DNA of 64,000 nucleotides from Bacillota bacterium (GTDB taxonomy: Bacteria; Bacillota_I; Bacilli_A; RF39; UBA660), in assembly GCA_015059335.1 (NCBI GenBank), contig SVAP01000001.1, positions 380,413-444,412 of the forward strand, written 5' to 3'. The notes under the pieces are model-generated. The model made no database searches and was not told the DNA's origin. It saw only the letters and a program-made list of their open reading frames with translations. The position numbers and the translations under genes were made by a program. This document shows, piece by piece, positions 17,319-25,767 of the stretch (the first letter of the stretch is position 1; every line of letters begins with the position of its first letter).

Positions 17319-17984
17319 ATGAATGAAGAATTAACTAAATTGATTTATGATAATGAAAAATTAATATATTCATTTATGAAAGATTATAACAAATATATTG
17401 ACAAGGAAGATTTATATCAGGTTGGTGTTATTGGTTTAATTAATGCATATAAAAATTATAAAGAGGAAAAAGGAGTTAAATTTTCTACATATGCTTATCT
17501 TTATATTCAAGGTGAGATAAAAAAATATATAAGAGAAAATAGAACATTTAAAATTAATAAAGATGTGAATGTATTATGTAATCAAATTAAAAAAGCTAAA
17601 AATATATTAGAACAGAAATTAATGAAAGAACCTAGTATTAAAGATTTGGCAGAATTCTTAGAGTTAACAGAGAGCCAAATAGAATTTGCTTTAGGAATAC
17701 AACAACCAGTTAAAAGCGCTGAAAAACCAATTATGAATGACGGAAAAGAAGTTACTTTATATGATGTAATATCTAGTAATGAGAATGTTAGTAATATAGA
17801 TATAATATGTTTAAAAGAAGAATTGTCAAAATTAAATTCTCATGATAAAAGAATATTACAAGAAAGATATTATAATGGTAGAACACAAAGTGAAGTGGCA
17901 AATATATTAGGTATAAGTCAGGTTAAAGTTTCTAGAGAAGAAAAAAAGGTATTACAAAAACTAAGAAATAATATGGTAGCTTAA
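17319..17984 (+). CDS. sigF: sporulation sigma factor SigF (sigma-F/G type)
   Basis: 221 residues. Region 2 has DLYQVGVIGLINAYKNY and STYAYLYIQGEIKKYIRE; region 3 starts PSIKDLAEFLELTESQI; region 4 has the helix-turn-helix SEVANILGISQVKVSREEKKVL. It directs RNA polymerase to early forespore genes. Position after spoIIAA supports SigF rather than SigG, but no other copy is in view for comparison. The site AAAGGAG precedes the ATG. A terminator separates it from spoVAC. Confidence 0.88.
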   Translation: MNEELTKLIYDNEKLIYSFMKDYNKYIDKEDLYQVGVIGLINAYKNYKEEKGVKFSTYAYLYIQGEIKKYIRENRTFKINKDVNVLCNQIKKAKNILEQKLMKEPSIKDLAEFLELTESQIEFALGIQQPVKSAEKPIMNDGKEVTLYDVISSNENVSNIDIICLKEELSKLNSHDKRILQERYYNGRTQSEVANILGISQVKVSREEKKVLQKLRNNMVA

Positions 17985-18023
17985 AAAGAAAATTATCATT
18001 TTTTGATTAATTTTCTTTTTTTT
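17985..18023 (+). terminator. intrinsic terminator after sigF
   Basis: AAAGAAAATTA pairs with TAATTTTCTTT, followed by further T. Confidence 0.78.
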
Positions 18024-18033
18024 ATACATACTA
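18004..18033 (+). promoter_or_regulatory. possible sigma-G/F promoter for spoVAC
   Basis: TGATTA, 17-base spacer, CATACTA, close to the sigma-G pattern TGMATA-CATWMTA. It overlaps the sigF terminator and would place the transcript start very near the spoVAC ribosome site (GGAGG 18039-18043), which weakens the call. Confidence 0.4.
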
Positions 18034-18050
18034 GTAGTGGAGGAATTATT

Positions 18051-18491
18051 ATGCAAAAAGAAAAATATAAAAAACTAGTAGATAAAAATACACCTAAAGA
18101 AAATGTTGGAATTAACGCATTAAAAGCATTTTTAATTGGTGGAGTAATGGGAATTATTGGACAAGTTCTTATAGATTTATATACAAACTTATTTGATATT
18201 TCAACAAAAGATGCAGCGCCATTTATGATTATTACATTAATTTTAATAGCTAGTATACTAACAGCGTTTGGTGTGTTTGACAAAATAGTATCTTGGGCTA
18301 ATTGTGGATTAATAGTGCCTATAACTGGATTTGCCCATGCAATGACATCGGCAGCAATGGAATATAGAAAAGAAGGCTTAATCTTAGGAATAGGCGCTAA
18401 TATATTTAAATTAACTGGAAGTGTTATACTTTATGGAGTAGTATCAGCATATGTTTTTGGACTTATAAGATTCTTGTTTTTTGGAGGCTAG
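18051..18491 (+). CDS. spoVAC: stage V sporulation protein AC
   Basis: 146 residues from the ATG 7 bases after GGAGG. Four hydrophobic segments; characteristic phrases are KAFLIGGVMGIIGQVLIDLY, TAFGVFDKIVSWANCGLIVPITGFAHAM and EGLILGIGANIFKLTG. SpoVAC is an inner-membrane channel subunit that moves dipicolinic acid into the forespore and releases it at germination. First gene of spoVAC-AD-AEb. Confidence 0.95.
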   Translation: MQKEKYKKLVDKNTPKENVGINALKAFLIGGVMGIIGQVLIDLYTNLFDISTKDAAPFMIITLILIASILTAFGVFDKIVSWANCGLIVPITGFAHAMTSAAMEYRKEGLILGIGANIFKLTGSVILYGVVSAYVFGLIRFLFFGG

Positions 18492-18494
18492 ACT

Positions 18495-19478
18495 ATGACA
18501 TTCAAATTTAAAAATGTATATCTTAATGATGTTGCGACAGTTACTGGACCATATGAAAAAAATGGTCCATTAGGAAAATATTTTGATAAAAGTTATGATG
18601 ATATGTATTTTGGTGAAAATACATTTGAAAAAGGTGAAACTAAATTATTACAAGAAAGCATAGATATAGTTTTATCAAAATTAAAAAAAGAAACAACTGA
18701 TTTATTTATATCGGGAGATTTACTTAATCAAGATGTTTCTTCTAATTTAGCAGCATTAAAATTAAATGTTCCATATTTAGGAATATATAATGCATGCGCA
18801 ACAAGTATGGAAGGATTAATAATTGCTTCATCTTTAATTGATTCAAAAAAAATAAATAATGCAATATGTTCAGTATCATCACATAACTGTACAGCTGAAA
18901 GACAGTTTAGATATCCGGTTGAATATGGTGGTTCTAAACCGAAGGTAACAACCTTTACAGCTACTGGAGGAGCAAGTGCATATATATCAAATGAAGAGTC
19001 AAAAATTAAAATAGAATCTGGAACCATTGGTAAAGTTACAGATTTAGGTATTACAGATGTTTTTAATATGGGTGCAGTTATGGCACCAGCTGCTGCAGAT
19101 ACTATAAAAGAGCATTTAATTGATACAAAAAGAAAGATAGATTATTATGATTTAATAGTTACTGGTGATTTAGGGATATATGGTAAACAAATATTAATGG
19201 ATTATATGAAAGAAGAATTTAATATTGAACTTAATAAATATAATGATTGTGGAGTTATGTTATACGATTTAGAAAAACAAGATGTATATGCTGGTGGAAG
19301 TGGACCTGTATGTTGTCCACTAGTAAGTTATAGTGTAATAATAAACAGGATGTTAAAAGGCGAATTAAATAGGGTATTATTATTATCAACAGGTGCCTTA
19401 CATTCTCCTACATTAGTTAATCAAAAAATGTCTATTCCAGCAATTTGTCATGCGATTAGTTTGGAGGTAGTAAAATGA
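18495..19478 (+). CDS. spoVAD: stage V sporulation protein AD
   Basis: 327 residues with a thiolase-like fold: YLGIYNACATSMEGLIIAS, CSVSSHNCTAERQFRYPVEYG, and the end LLLSTGALHSPTLVNQKMSIPAICHAI. SpoVAD binds dipicolinic acid and works with the SpoVA channel proteins. It starts 3 bases after spoVAC, with GGAGG inside the end of that gene, and overlaps spoVAE by 4 bases. Confidence 0.95.
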   Translation: MTFKFKNVYLNDVATVTGPYEKNGPLGKYFDKSYDDMYFGENTFEKGETKLLQESIDIVLSKLKKETTDLFISGDLLNQDVSSNLAALKLNVPYLGIYNACATSMEGLIIASSLIDSKKINNAICSVSSHNCTAERQFRYPVEYGGSKPKVTTFTATGGASAYISNEESKIKIESGTIGKVTDLGITDVFNMGAVMAPAAADTIKEHLIDTKRKIDYYDLIVTGDLGIYGKQILMDYMKEEFNIELNKYNDCGVMLYDLEKQDVYAGGSGPVCCPLVSYSVIINRMLKGELNRVLLLSTGALHSPTLVNQKMSIPAICHAISLEVVK

Positions 19479-19825
19479 TATATTTTAATTCATTTTTAAT
19501 ATGTGGCTTGATTTGTATGATAGGACAGTTAATTTTAGATAATACAAAATTGACCCCGGGACATATTACTGCTTTATTTGTTGTAATTGGTGCAGCATTA
19601 GACACCTTTAATATTTATGATAAAATAGTTTTATGGGCTGGTGGAGGAGCAATGGTTCCTATCACAAGCTTTGGACATTTACTTATTCATGGTGCTTTAG
19701 CTGGAGCAAAAGAATTTGGTGTTTCTGGTTTATTACTTGGTATGTTTAATCTAACTGCATCTGGTATAACATCAGCAATTATTATAGCATTTTTCTTAAG
19801 TTTAATTTTTAAACCAAGAAGTTAA
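19475..19825 (+). CDS. spoVAE: stage V sporulation protein AE (AEb type)
   Basis: 116 residues, four hydrophobic segments: LTPGHITALFVVIGAALDTF, IYDKIVLWAGGGAMVPITSFGH, SGLLLGMFNLTASGITSAI. It is homologous to SpoVAC and part of the dipicolinic acid channel. The start ATGA overlaps the spoVAD stop. A terminator follows. Confidence 0.95.
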   Translation: MIYFNSFLICGLICMIGQLILDNTKLTPGHITALFVVIGAALDTFNIYDKIVLWAGGGAMVPITSFGHLLIHGALAGAKEFGVSGLLLGMFNLTASGITSAIIIAFFLSLIFKPRS

Positions 19826-19833
19826 TATATCAT

Positions 19834-19875
19834 AAAATAGTATTGAAATTTGTCAGATTTTATACTATTTTTTTT
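19834..19875 (+). terminator. intrinsic terminator after spoVAE
   Basis: AAAATAGTAT and ATACTATTTT flank an 18-base loop, followed by T-run. Confidence 0.75.
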
Positions 19876-19910
19876 GTTTACACATAAATTTTTAAATTTA
19901 GAAAAATATA

Positions 19911-19939
19911 TTGAATTAATTTTGGATATTTGCTATATT
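19911..19939 (+). promoter_or_regulatory. sigma-A-type promoter
   Basis: TTGAAT, 17-base spacer, TATATT, ending 31 bases before the ATG of the surface protein. Confidence 0.65.
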
Positions 19940-19970
19940 AAAGTTGTAAATAAGGGAAAGGATTGGTAAT

Positions 19971-21344
19971 ATGAAGAAAGTATTTAAATTATTTACAATG
20001 GCATTTATATCTATGTTTGCTCTTGTATTAGGTGTAAATGCTAAAGATGTAGCAGATGCGACAGAACTTAACGATTGTTTAGCAACTGAATCAGTTTGTA
20101 CACTTACTGCCGATATTAACGCAGATGCAGTAGTACCCGCTGATAAAACTGTTACACTAGACTTAAATGGTAATGACCTAACTGCTGTTAACGGTGATGC
20201 TATTTATGTTACAAAAGGTGCAACACTTACAATCAAAGGTGAAGGTAACGTTATTGCTACAAAAACAGATTATGCTGCTGTATTTAATGATGGTACAATG
20301 ACTATTGATGGAGGAACTTTCAAAAGAGATGTAGCAGGAAACACTAATAAGTGGTATGTAATACTAAATCATGGTGTTATGACTATTAATGATGCAACTG
20401 TTACTATTGATAACGAAGATCAAATTACATCTGGATCACATCCAAGTTTAGTTGATAATGGATATTATAATTTTGCAAGTTTAAATCCAAGACAAGGTTA
20501 TGTTGCAGGAACAAATCATGAAAATCCATCTTTAACAGTTAATGGTGGTACATTTACTGGTGGATTAAATACAATTAAAAACGATGACAATTCAGTATTA
20601 GAAATTAATGGTGGTACATTTAAAAATACTGTTCAAGTTTCATTAATGAACTGGAATATGGCAACTATCAATGGTGGTACATTTGAAACACCAACAGGTA
20701 ATGATAAAACAAACATTTTCGTGGGTAATTCTGGTACTGATTCAGTAAATAAAGGTATCTTAGTTATTAATGGCGGAACATTTAATGCTGAAAATATAGT
20801 AGAAGGTTCTGTTGTAACTCCTATTGAAATTAATGGTGGAGAATTTAATTATACAGTTAGTTTTGTTAACAACAGTACAGAACGTCAAAGTAAAAATGAT
20901 AATCTAGTTACTGATGGTAATATTGAAGTTATTGGTGGAACATTTGCTGATGATACAGTTAAGCCAGAAGAAGGATATACAAAATATGAAGTTGCAGAAG
21001 GTGAATATGTAGTAGCAAAAACTATCACATTTGACACTAAAACTGAAGATGTTTCAATAATGAATCATAAAACTTTAACTTTAAAATTAGATGAATTAAT
21101 CATAAAATATGGTGAATTTAAAGTAGCAGATGAAAAAATTGCTAAAGTTGAAAATGGTGTAATTACTGCATTAAAAGAAGGTAAAACAACTATTACTGTA
21201 AAATTTGATGGTAAAGAAAAAACATATAATCTTACAGTAGTTAAAAATCCTGAAACTGGTGATAGCGCTATGATTTTCATGGTATTAGGACTTATTGGTT
21301 TAGTTGGTGCAGCTGTTACAACTAATAAATTAAGACATAACTAA
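19971..21344 (+). CDS. surface beta-helix protein with Ig-like domain and NPETGD sorting tail
   Basis: 457 residues. Signal peptide (residues 1-24, ending VNA-K); a right-handed beta-helix region (about 30-330) with recurrent NGGTF, DGGTF and NGGEF turns; a BIG2-type Ig-like domain (about 360-425, KVENGVITALKEGKTTITV); then NPETGD, a hydrophobic stretch and a short basic end (KLRHN), the layout of a sortase cell-wall signal. The start follows AAGGATTGG. It is probably displayed on the cell wall. A class B sortase is encoded at 35.7 kb. Confidence 0.85.
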   Translation: MKKVFKLFTMAFISMFALVLGVNAKDVADATELNDCLATESVCTLTADINADAVVPADKTVTLDLNGNDLTAVNGDAIYVTKGATLTIKGEGNVIATKTDYAAVFNDGTMTIDGGTFKRDVAGNTNKWYVILNHGVMTINDATVTIDNEDQITSGSHPSLVDNGYYNFASLNPRQGYVAGTNHENPSLTVNGGTFTGGLNTIKNDDNSVLEINGGTFKNTVQVSLMNWNMATINGGTFETPTGNDKTNIFVGNSGTDSVNKGILVINGGTFNAENIVEGSVVTPIEINGGEFNYTVSFVNNSTERQSKNDNLVTDGNIEVIGGTFADDTVKPEEGYTKYEVAEGEYVVAKTITFDTKTEDVSIMNHKTLTLKLDELIIKYGEFKVADEKIAKVENGVITALKEGKTTITVKFDGKEKTYNLTVVKNPETGDSAMIFMVLGLIGLVGAAVTTNKLRHN

Positions 21345-21369
21345 TAAATAAATATTAATAGTATACATA

Positions 21370-21410
21370 AATTAGTGTAAATTTAATTTAAATTTATACT
21401 AATTTTTTTT
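21370..21410 (+). terminator. intrinsic terminator
   Basis: AATTAGTGTAAATTT pairs with AAATTTATACTAATT (one G-U), then T-run. Confidence 0.8.
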
Positions 21411-21456
21411 ATTTATGATATAATTATGTTATAAGAATAAAAGGAGGCTTTTTGTC

Positions 21457-22620
21457 ATGGAAGAAAAACCTAAAATCATTATAGATGACGATGATATAGA
21501 GATTCTAGACTTTGATGATGATATAGTAGATGAGTCTCCTGAAAATAAAATAATACCAGAAGAAGAATTCATAATATACGATGTAACTAATGAAATAGAT
21601 AATATAGAACCAGTAAAAGAAGAAACAAATGATAAAGAAATACAACAAACATCAAATACTAGTTTATTAAATCAAGCACTAAATAGTAATAATGAAAATA
21701 AAGTATTAATAAATGAAGAAGTATTTAAAAAAGAAACCCCAAAAGTAGTTAAAGATGTTAAACCAAAATCACTAAAACAAAAGAGCAATAGTAAAAGAAC
21801 AATTGTTGGTATATTAATATTTGTAATTTTACTAGGCACAATAATATCATTACCATTTATAAGTAATTATTTTAATACAATCAATAAAAATAATAAGTCA
21901 AATAATACAACAAATGTTTCAAATGTTATAAAAGAAAATTATAAGTCAAATATAGATGTAGAAAAATCATTACAAACTATAAATAATTATAAAAACTATC
22001 AATATAAAAATATAAATATTATTACTACTAAAGACAATACTGGACAACTAATGTCTATTAAGAATAATTACACATATAGTTTTAACGAAACAAAATTTGA
22101 ATTATATGTCAATAAAACAGTTGTAGATTTTTCATATGAAATTAGAGATTATTATGAAAAACTTGATAACGTTTATAACTTATATATAAATGATGTTACA
22201 ACTAATACTTATTCTAAAAGAAATACAACAATTGATGAGTTTGATAAAATTATTAATATGTTTCCAAATGCTATTAACTATCTAATGAGAAATTATAGTG
22301 TTACCGATGAAAAATTAATAAGAGTAGATAATAAAGAACATACAGATATTACTATAAAAACACCAAAAGAAATTATAAACTATTTATCATTAGAAACTGA
22401 TAGAATTCAAAATAAAGTTAATATTAATAGTTTTGAACAAGAATATGTATACGTAGATTTATTATTTGATGAAAATGAAAAACTATATAAAATTGAAATC
22501 GAAATTGAAGATAAAAATGCTTCACAAGAACAACTAGAAACCGATGTTGAATCAGCAATATTAAAATATATATTTACTGATTTTAATCAAATTAATGATA
22601 TAGTACTTCCAAATTTATAA
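21457..22620 (+). CDS. bitopic membrane protein of unknown function
   Basis: 387 residues. A very acidic N-terminal region (IIIDDDDIEILDFDDDIVDE), a basic stretch, one membrane segment near residues 115-134 (TIVGILIFVILLGTIISLPF), and an exported, Asn/Lys-rich domain of about 240 residues that ends with strand-like segments (EYVYVDLLFDENEKLYKIEIEI). The acidic head is inferred to be cytosolic. The start follows AAGGAGGC. No known domain recognised. Confidence 0.7.
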   Translation: MEEKPKIIIDDDDIEILDFDDDIVDESPENKIIPEEEFIIYDVTNEIDNIEPVKEETNDKEIQQTSNTSLLNQALNSNNENKVLINEEVFKKETPKVVKDVKPKSLKQKSNSKRTIVGILIFVILLGTIISLPFISNYFNTINKNNKSNNTTNVSNVIKENYKSNIDVEKSLQTINNYKNYQYKNINIITTKDNTGQLMSIKNNYTYSFNETKFELYVNKTVVDFSYEIRDYYEKLDNVYNLYINDVTTNTYSKRNTTIDEFDKIINMFPNAINYLMRNYSVTDEKLIRVDNKEHTDITIKTPKEIINYLSLETDRIQNKVNINSFEQEYVYVDLLFDENEKLYKIEIEIEDKNASQEQLETDVESAILKYIFTDFNQINDIVLPNL

Positions 22621-22624
22621 AAAC

Positions 22625-22652
22625 AAGCTCCTAGTAATTACTAGGAGCTTTT
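22625..22652. terminator. bidirectional terminator
   Basis: AAGCTCCTAG and CTAGGAGCTT around a 6-base loop, with A before and T after, between convergent genes. Confidence 0.88.
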
Positions 22653-22942
22653 GATATTTCTATTATCTTATCCATATTATCATCTATTGCCATTATATTT
22701 TTATGAATTTGGTTACATTTTTTACATCTATATACAATTTTATAAGTATCTTTAAATTTTTCAATTCCTATTGGAGCCAATAAACCTTTACAATTATTTA
22801 ATCTATCACCAGGATTAATGTCAACATGTTTAGAATATAAGCAATGATTACAATGGTCTCTTGACGAATATTTCAAAGTATCAACACTACTGTTACAGTT
22901 CTCGCAGATAAAACTTTCATCATTTTTATGGAATAATTTCAT
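22631..22942 (-). CDS. RNHCP-domain zinc-ribbon protein
   Basis: 103 residues. The ATG at 22942 follows GGTGAT and is preferred to two upstream ATGs. Cysteine pairs CENC, CNHC and CKKC, plus SSRDHCNHCLYSKHVDINPGD, match the RNHCP domain (named for the motif, here RDHCN). It is probably a small zinc-binding protein; its role is unknown. The 3' end lies in the shared terminator. Confidence 0.85.
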   Translation of the reverse strand: MKLFHKNDESFICENCNSSVDTLKYSSRDHCNHCLYSKHVDINPGDRLNNCKGLLAPIGIEKFKDTYKIVYRCKKCNQIHKNIMAIDDNMDKIIEISKAPSNY

Positions 22943-23021
22943 ATACATCACCATATACATTGTAGCACAAATCTAAACTTTGTGGTATAATTTACATGTA
23001 TCAAACTAAAGGATGTGCATT

Positions 23022-23780
23022 ATGGTAAACATAGGTGTAATAGATTCTGGAGTGGGAGGACTTACCGTTCTCTTTGATATTATAAATGAGTATCCTAATT
23101 GTAACTATTATTACATTGGTGATAGTAAACATTGTCCATACGGAAAAAGAAATACAGAAGAAATAAAAAAATTATCGTTTAAATTAGTAAATTATCTAGT
23201 AATAAATAAAAAAATAGATATATTAGTTATTGCGTGTAATACTATTTCTAGTACATCAACAACATATTTAAAATCACAATTTAAAGATTTAATAATTATT
23301 GAAACAGTTATTCCAACAGTTAATTATATAAAAAATATGAATGTTAAAAATATTGGATTAATCGCAACTGAAGCCACAATTAATTCTAAAATGTATGAAA
23401 AAAAATTAAAAGATTATAATGTAATACCTAAAGCGTGTCCAATATTTGTTGATATAGTAGAGGATATGAATAGTACTCAAAATAAAAAAGATATAATTGT
23501 AAAACAAGAATTAAAATCACTAATAGATCAAAATATTGATACATTAATTCTTGGATGTACACATTTTCCATTATTAACTAAATCCATATCTAAAACATTT
23601 AATGGTAAAATAGTTAATAGTAGTAAAGCAATAATTATAGAATTAGAAAAATATATAAGAAAAAACAATAAAAAGGGTATAGTTGAAATAAATACAACAG
23701 GAAATAATAAAATGTTTGAAAAACAAATAAAAATAATGTTTAGAAAAGAATATAATGTAAATCAAATAGAAATTTGGTGA
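23022..23780 (+). CDS. murI: glutamate racemase
   Basis: 252 residues. The ATG at 23022 is 8 bases after AAAGGA; the ATG at 23013 overlaps that site. It converts L- to D-glutamate for peptidoglycan. Motifs: IDSGVGGLTV, YIGDSKHCPYG, VIACNTISS (first catalytic Cys) and ILGCTHFPLL (second catalytic Cys). The stop is UGA, direct evidence for the standard code. scpA starts 4 bases later. Confidence 0.96.
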   Translation: MVNIGVIDSGVGGLTVLFDIINEYPNCNYYYIGDSKHCPYGKRNTEEIKKLSFKLVNYLVINKKIDILVIACNTISSTSTTYLKSQFKDLIIIETVIPTVNYIKNMNVKNIGLIATEATINSKMYEKKLKDYNVIPKACPIFVDIVEDMNSTQNKKDIIVKQELKSLIDQNIDTLILGCTHFPLLTKSISKTFNGKIVNSSKAIIIELEKYIRKNNKKGIVEINTTGNNKMFEKQIKIMFRKEYNVNQIEIW

Positions 23781-23784
23781 TAAA

Positions 23785-24501
23785 ATGAATTATAAAGTAT
23801 CATTAGAACAATTTGAGGGTCCATTAGATTTATTACTTCATTTAATAAAAGAATCTAATATTGACATATATGATATTAAGATAGAAGAAATAACTTCACA
23901 ATATTTAGATTATATAAAGAAAGTTGAAGAATTAAATTTAAATATAGCAAGTGAATATTTAGTAATGGCTGCTGAATTAATTGAAATGAAATCTAAATTA
24001 TTATTACCTAAAAAAGAATTAGATGTTGATACTGATGAAGAAGATTCACGTGAAAATTTAATAAATAGACTTATTGAATATCAAAAATATAAAGAAGTAA
24101 CTAGTACTTTTAAAACATTAGAAAAAGATAGAAATGAAATACATACTAAATTACCTAGTAAATTAGATTTTGAAGTAAATGTTAATAATTTAGAAAATGG
24201 TATGGATGTAAATTTATTGTTAGAAGCTTTTCAAAAGTTTTTAGAAAGAAAAAAAGAAGAAAAACCATTAAATACTACAGTTACAAAAAAAGAAATTAGT
24301 GTACAAGAAAGATGTATTAAAATAAGAGACATATTAAAGAAAAAACAAAAGGTAAGTTTTGAAGAACTTTTTGAAACAATAAGTATTCCAAATGTAGTTG
24401 TTACATTTTTATCAATTCTTGAAATGATTAAAAAAAGTGAGATTAATATAATTCAAGAAAATAATTTTAGCAATATAACTATTAGTTTAAGAGGTGAGTA
24501 A
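23785..24501 (+). CDS. scpA: segregation and condensation protein A
   Basis: 238 residues. Kleisin of the Smc-ScpAB condensin, which compacts and segregates the chromosome. Characteristic start YKVSLEQFEGPLDLLLHLIKE, then YLVMAAELIEMKSKLLLPK, an acidic linker, and a C-terminal winged helix (KKQKVSFEELFETI). It lies between murI and scpB with tight spacing. The partner smc is at 55.1 kb. Confidence 0.96.
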   Translation: MNYKVSLEQFEGPLDLLLHLIKESNIDIYDIKIEEITSQYLDYIKKVEELNLNIASEYLVMAAELIEMKSKLLLPKKELDVDTDEEDSRENLINRLIEYQKYKEVTSTFKTLEKDRNEIHTKLPSKLDFEVNVNNLENGMDVNLLLEAFQKFLERKKEEKPLNTTVTKKEISVQERCIKIRDILKKKQKVSFEELFETISIPNVVVTFLSILEMIKKSEINIIQENNFSNITISLRGE

Positions 24502-24502
24502 C

Positions 24503-25081
24503 TTGAAAAAAGAAGCGATATTAGAAGGATTATTATTTGTAGTTGGTGATGATGGACTAACATTATCACAAGTACAAGATATTTTAGAAGTAAACAATGA
24601 AGAAGCTAAGGAATTAGTATCATTGTTAAGAAAAGAATACGAAAAAGATGATAGAGGAATTACTATTAATTTTTTAGGCGATACTTTAAAATTAACTACA
24701 AAAAAAGAACATAAAGATTATTACGAAAAATTATTAGAAAATCCAGATACTAATATTTTATCTCAAGCTGCATTAGAAACATTAGCTATTATTGCATATA
24801 ATGAACCAATTACTCGTGTTGAAATTGATGAACTAAGAGGTGTTAGTACTAGTCATATTGTTAGAAAGTTATCTGCTAAAGGACTTATTAAAGAAGTTGG
24901 TAAATCTGATTTGCCAGGTAGACCAATATTATATAAAACTACTAGTGACTTTTTAGATTACTTTGGATTATCATCTAAAGATGAATTACCTAAATTAGAT
25001 GATATTTCTATTGAAGAAAATAAAGAAACAGATTTATTTATGACTAATAAAGGGGAAGAAGAAATTGAAATAATAGATTAA
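24503..25081 (+). CDS. scpB: segregation and condensation protein B
   Basis: 192 residues from a TTG start that follows GAGGTGA by 6 bases; the in-frame GTG at 24494 is part of that site. ScpB dimers bind ScpA and help load Smc. Two winged helices; conserved QAALETLAIIAYNEPITRVEIDELRGV and GRPILYKTT. It starts one base after the scpA stop. Confidence 0.94.
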   Translation: MKKEAILEGLLFVVGDDGLTLSQVQDILEVNNEEAKELVSLLRKEYEKDDRGITINFLGDTLKLTTKKEHKDYYEKLLENPDTNILSQAALETLAIIAYNEPITRVEIDELRGVSTSHIVRKLSAKGLIKEVGKSDLPGRPILYKTTSDFLDYFGLSSKDELPKLDDISIEENKETDLFMTNKGEEEIEIID

Positions 25082-25119
25082 TTTATAATATTTATATACA
25101 ATTTATAGATATTATATGA

Positions 25120-25125
25120 TATAAT
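25120..25125 (+). promoter_or_regulatory. -10 element of tRNA-Leu
   Basis: TATAAT ending 8 bases before the mature tRNA start. No clear -35 was seen. Confidence 0.5.
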
Positions 25126-25133
25126 CTATTTAT

Positions 25134-25220
25134 GCCTGTGTGATGGAATTGGTAGACGTGATGGACTCAAAATCCATTGGTAGCAATACCGTGTCGGTTC
25201 GAGTCCGACCACAGGCACCA
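25134..25220 (+). tRNA. tRNA-Leu (CAA)
   Basis: 87 bases with encoded CCA. Acceptor GCCTGTG pairs with CACAGGC; anticodon stem ATGGA/TCCAT closes the loop CTCAAAA, giving anticodon CAA (reads UUG). The long variable arm is typical of a class II tRNA; T-arm GTCGGTTCGAGTCCGAC. A terminator follows 13 bases later. Confidence 0.96.
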
Positions 25221-25232
25221 TAAAGAATTGAT

Positions 25233-25258
25233 ACGAACCCCACAAGGGTTCGTTTTTT
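25233..25258 (+). terminator. intrinsic terminator of tRNA-Leu
   Basis: ACGAACCC, loop CACAA, GGGTTCGT, then T-run. Confidence 0.9.
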
Positions 25259-25299
25259 CATGCAATTATGTTATAATAGTAAACATCGGATGTGATAAT

Positions 25300-25707
25300 A
25301 TGTCAAAAATCGATGATATTAATAGTTTAATTATTGAAAGCAAATTATCTGGAGAAATATCTACAAAAGAAATTAGTGATGGACATCATACTTTTGGCGA
25401 GTTGTATAGACATAGAATTGCTTTATTTTGTACTTTATGTAATTTACTGCCTGAAATATCATGGAAATCAAAAAAACATTTTGATGAAGAAAATGATCCA
25501 ATGTTTAATGATAGCTTTATAGCAGGGATTAATACTCCAGAGGGAATTGCTACATATCATATTAAATTAAAATATTGGGAAATGTTTGATGTTCCTGAAT
25601 TAGAAAGAGCTCCAAGATATGATTCATATAGTAACGAAGATGTTATTGATAGAGTTTTATCTTTAAACAAAAGCCTGTTATCTGAAAATTATAAAAAAGT
25701 TAAATAA
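25300..25707 (+). CDS. phage-type protein of unknown function
   Basis: 135 residues; the start at 25300 follows GGATGTGAT. DGHHTFGELYRHRIALFCTLCN, SKKHFDEENDP, FIAGINTPEGIATYHIKLKYW and LERAPRYDSYSNEDVIDRVLSL match a small-protein family common in tailed phages of Firmicutes. No other phage gene adjoins it. It lies just after a tRNA gene, a usual integration site, so it may be a relic of an integrated element. Confidence 0.7.
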   Translation: MSKIDDINSLIIESKLSGEISTKEISDGHHTFGELYRHRIALFCTLCNLLPEISWKSKKHFDEENDPMFNDSFIAGINTPEGIATYHIKLKYWEMFDVPELERAPRYDSYSNEDVIDRVLSLNKSLLSENYKKVK

Positions 25708-25732
25708 TTTGCAACTTTCTGTTAAAAAAGTG

Positions 25733-25761
25733 TTTACTATCTTTAAAAATTACAGTAGAAT
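25733..25761 (+). promoter_or_regulatory. promoter of a candidate small RNA
   Basis: TTTACT, 17-base spacer, TAGAAT, with no ORF start nearby before the terminator at 25834. Confidence 0.5.
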
Positions 25762-25767
25762 TTAACT

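Noticed and set aside
25177..25299. A longer frame for the phage-type gene starting inside tRNA-Leu
   Set aside because: It runs through the tRNA and its terminator. The ATG at 25300 has a proper ribosome site.
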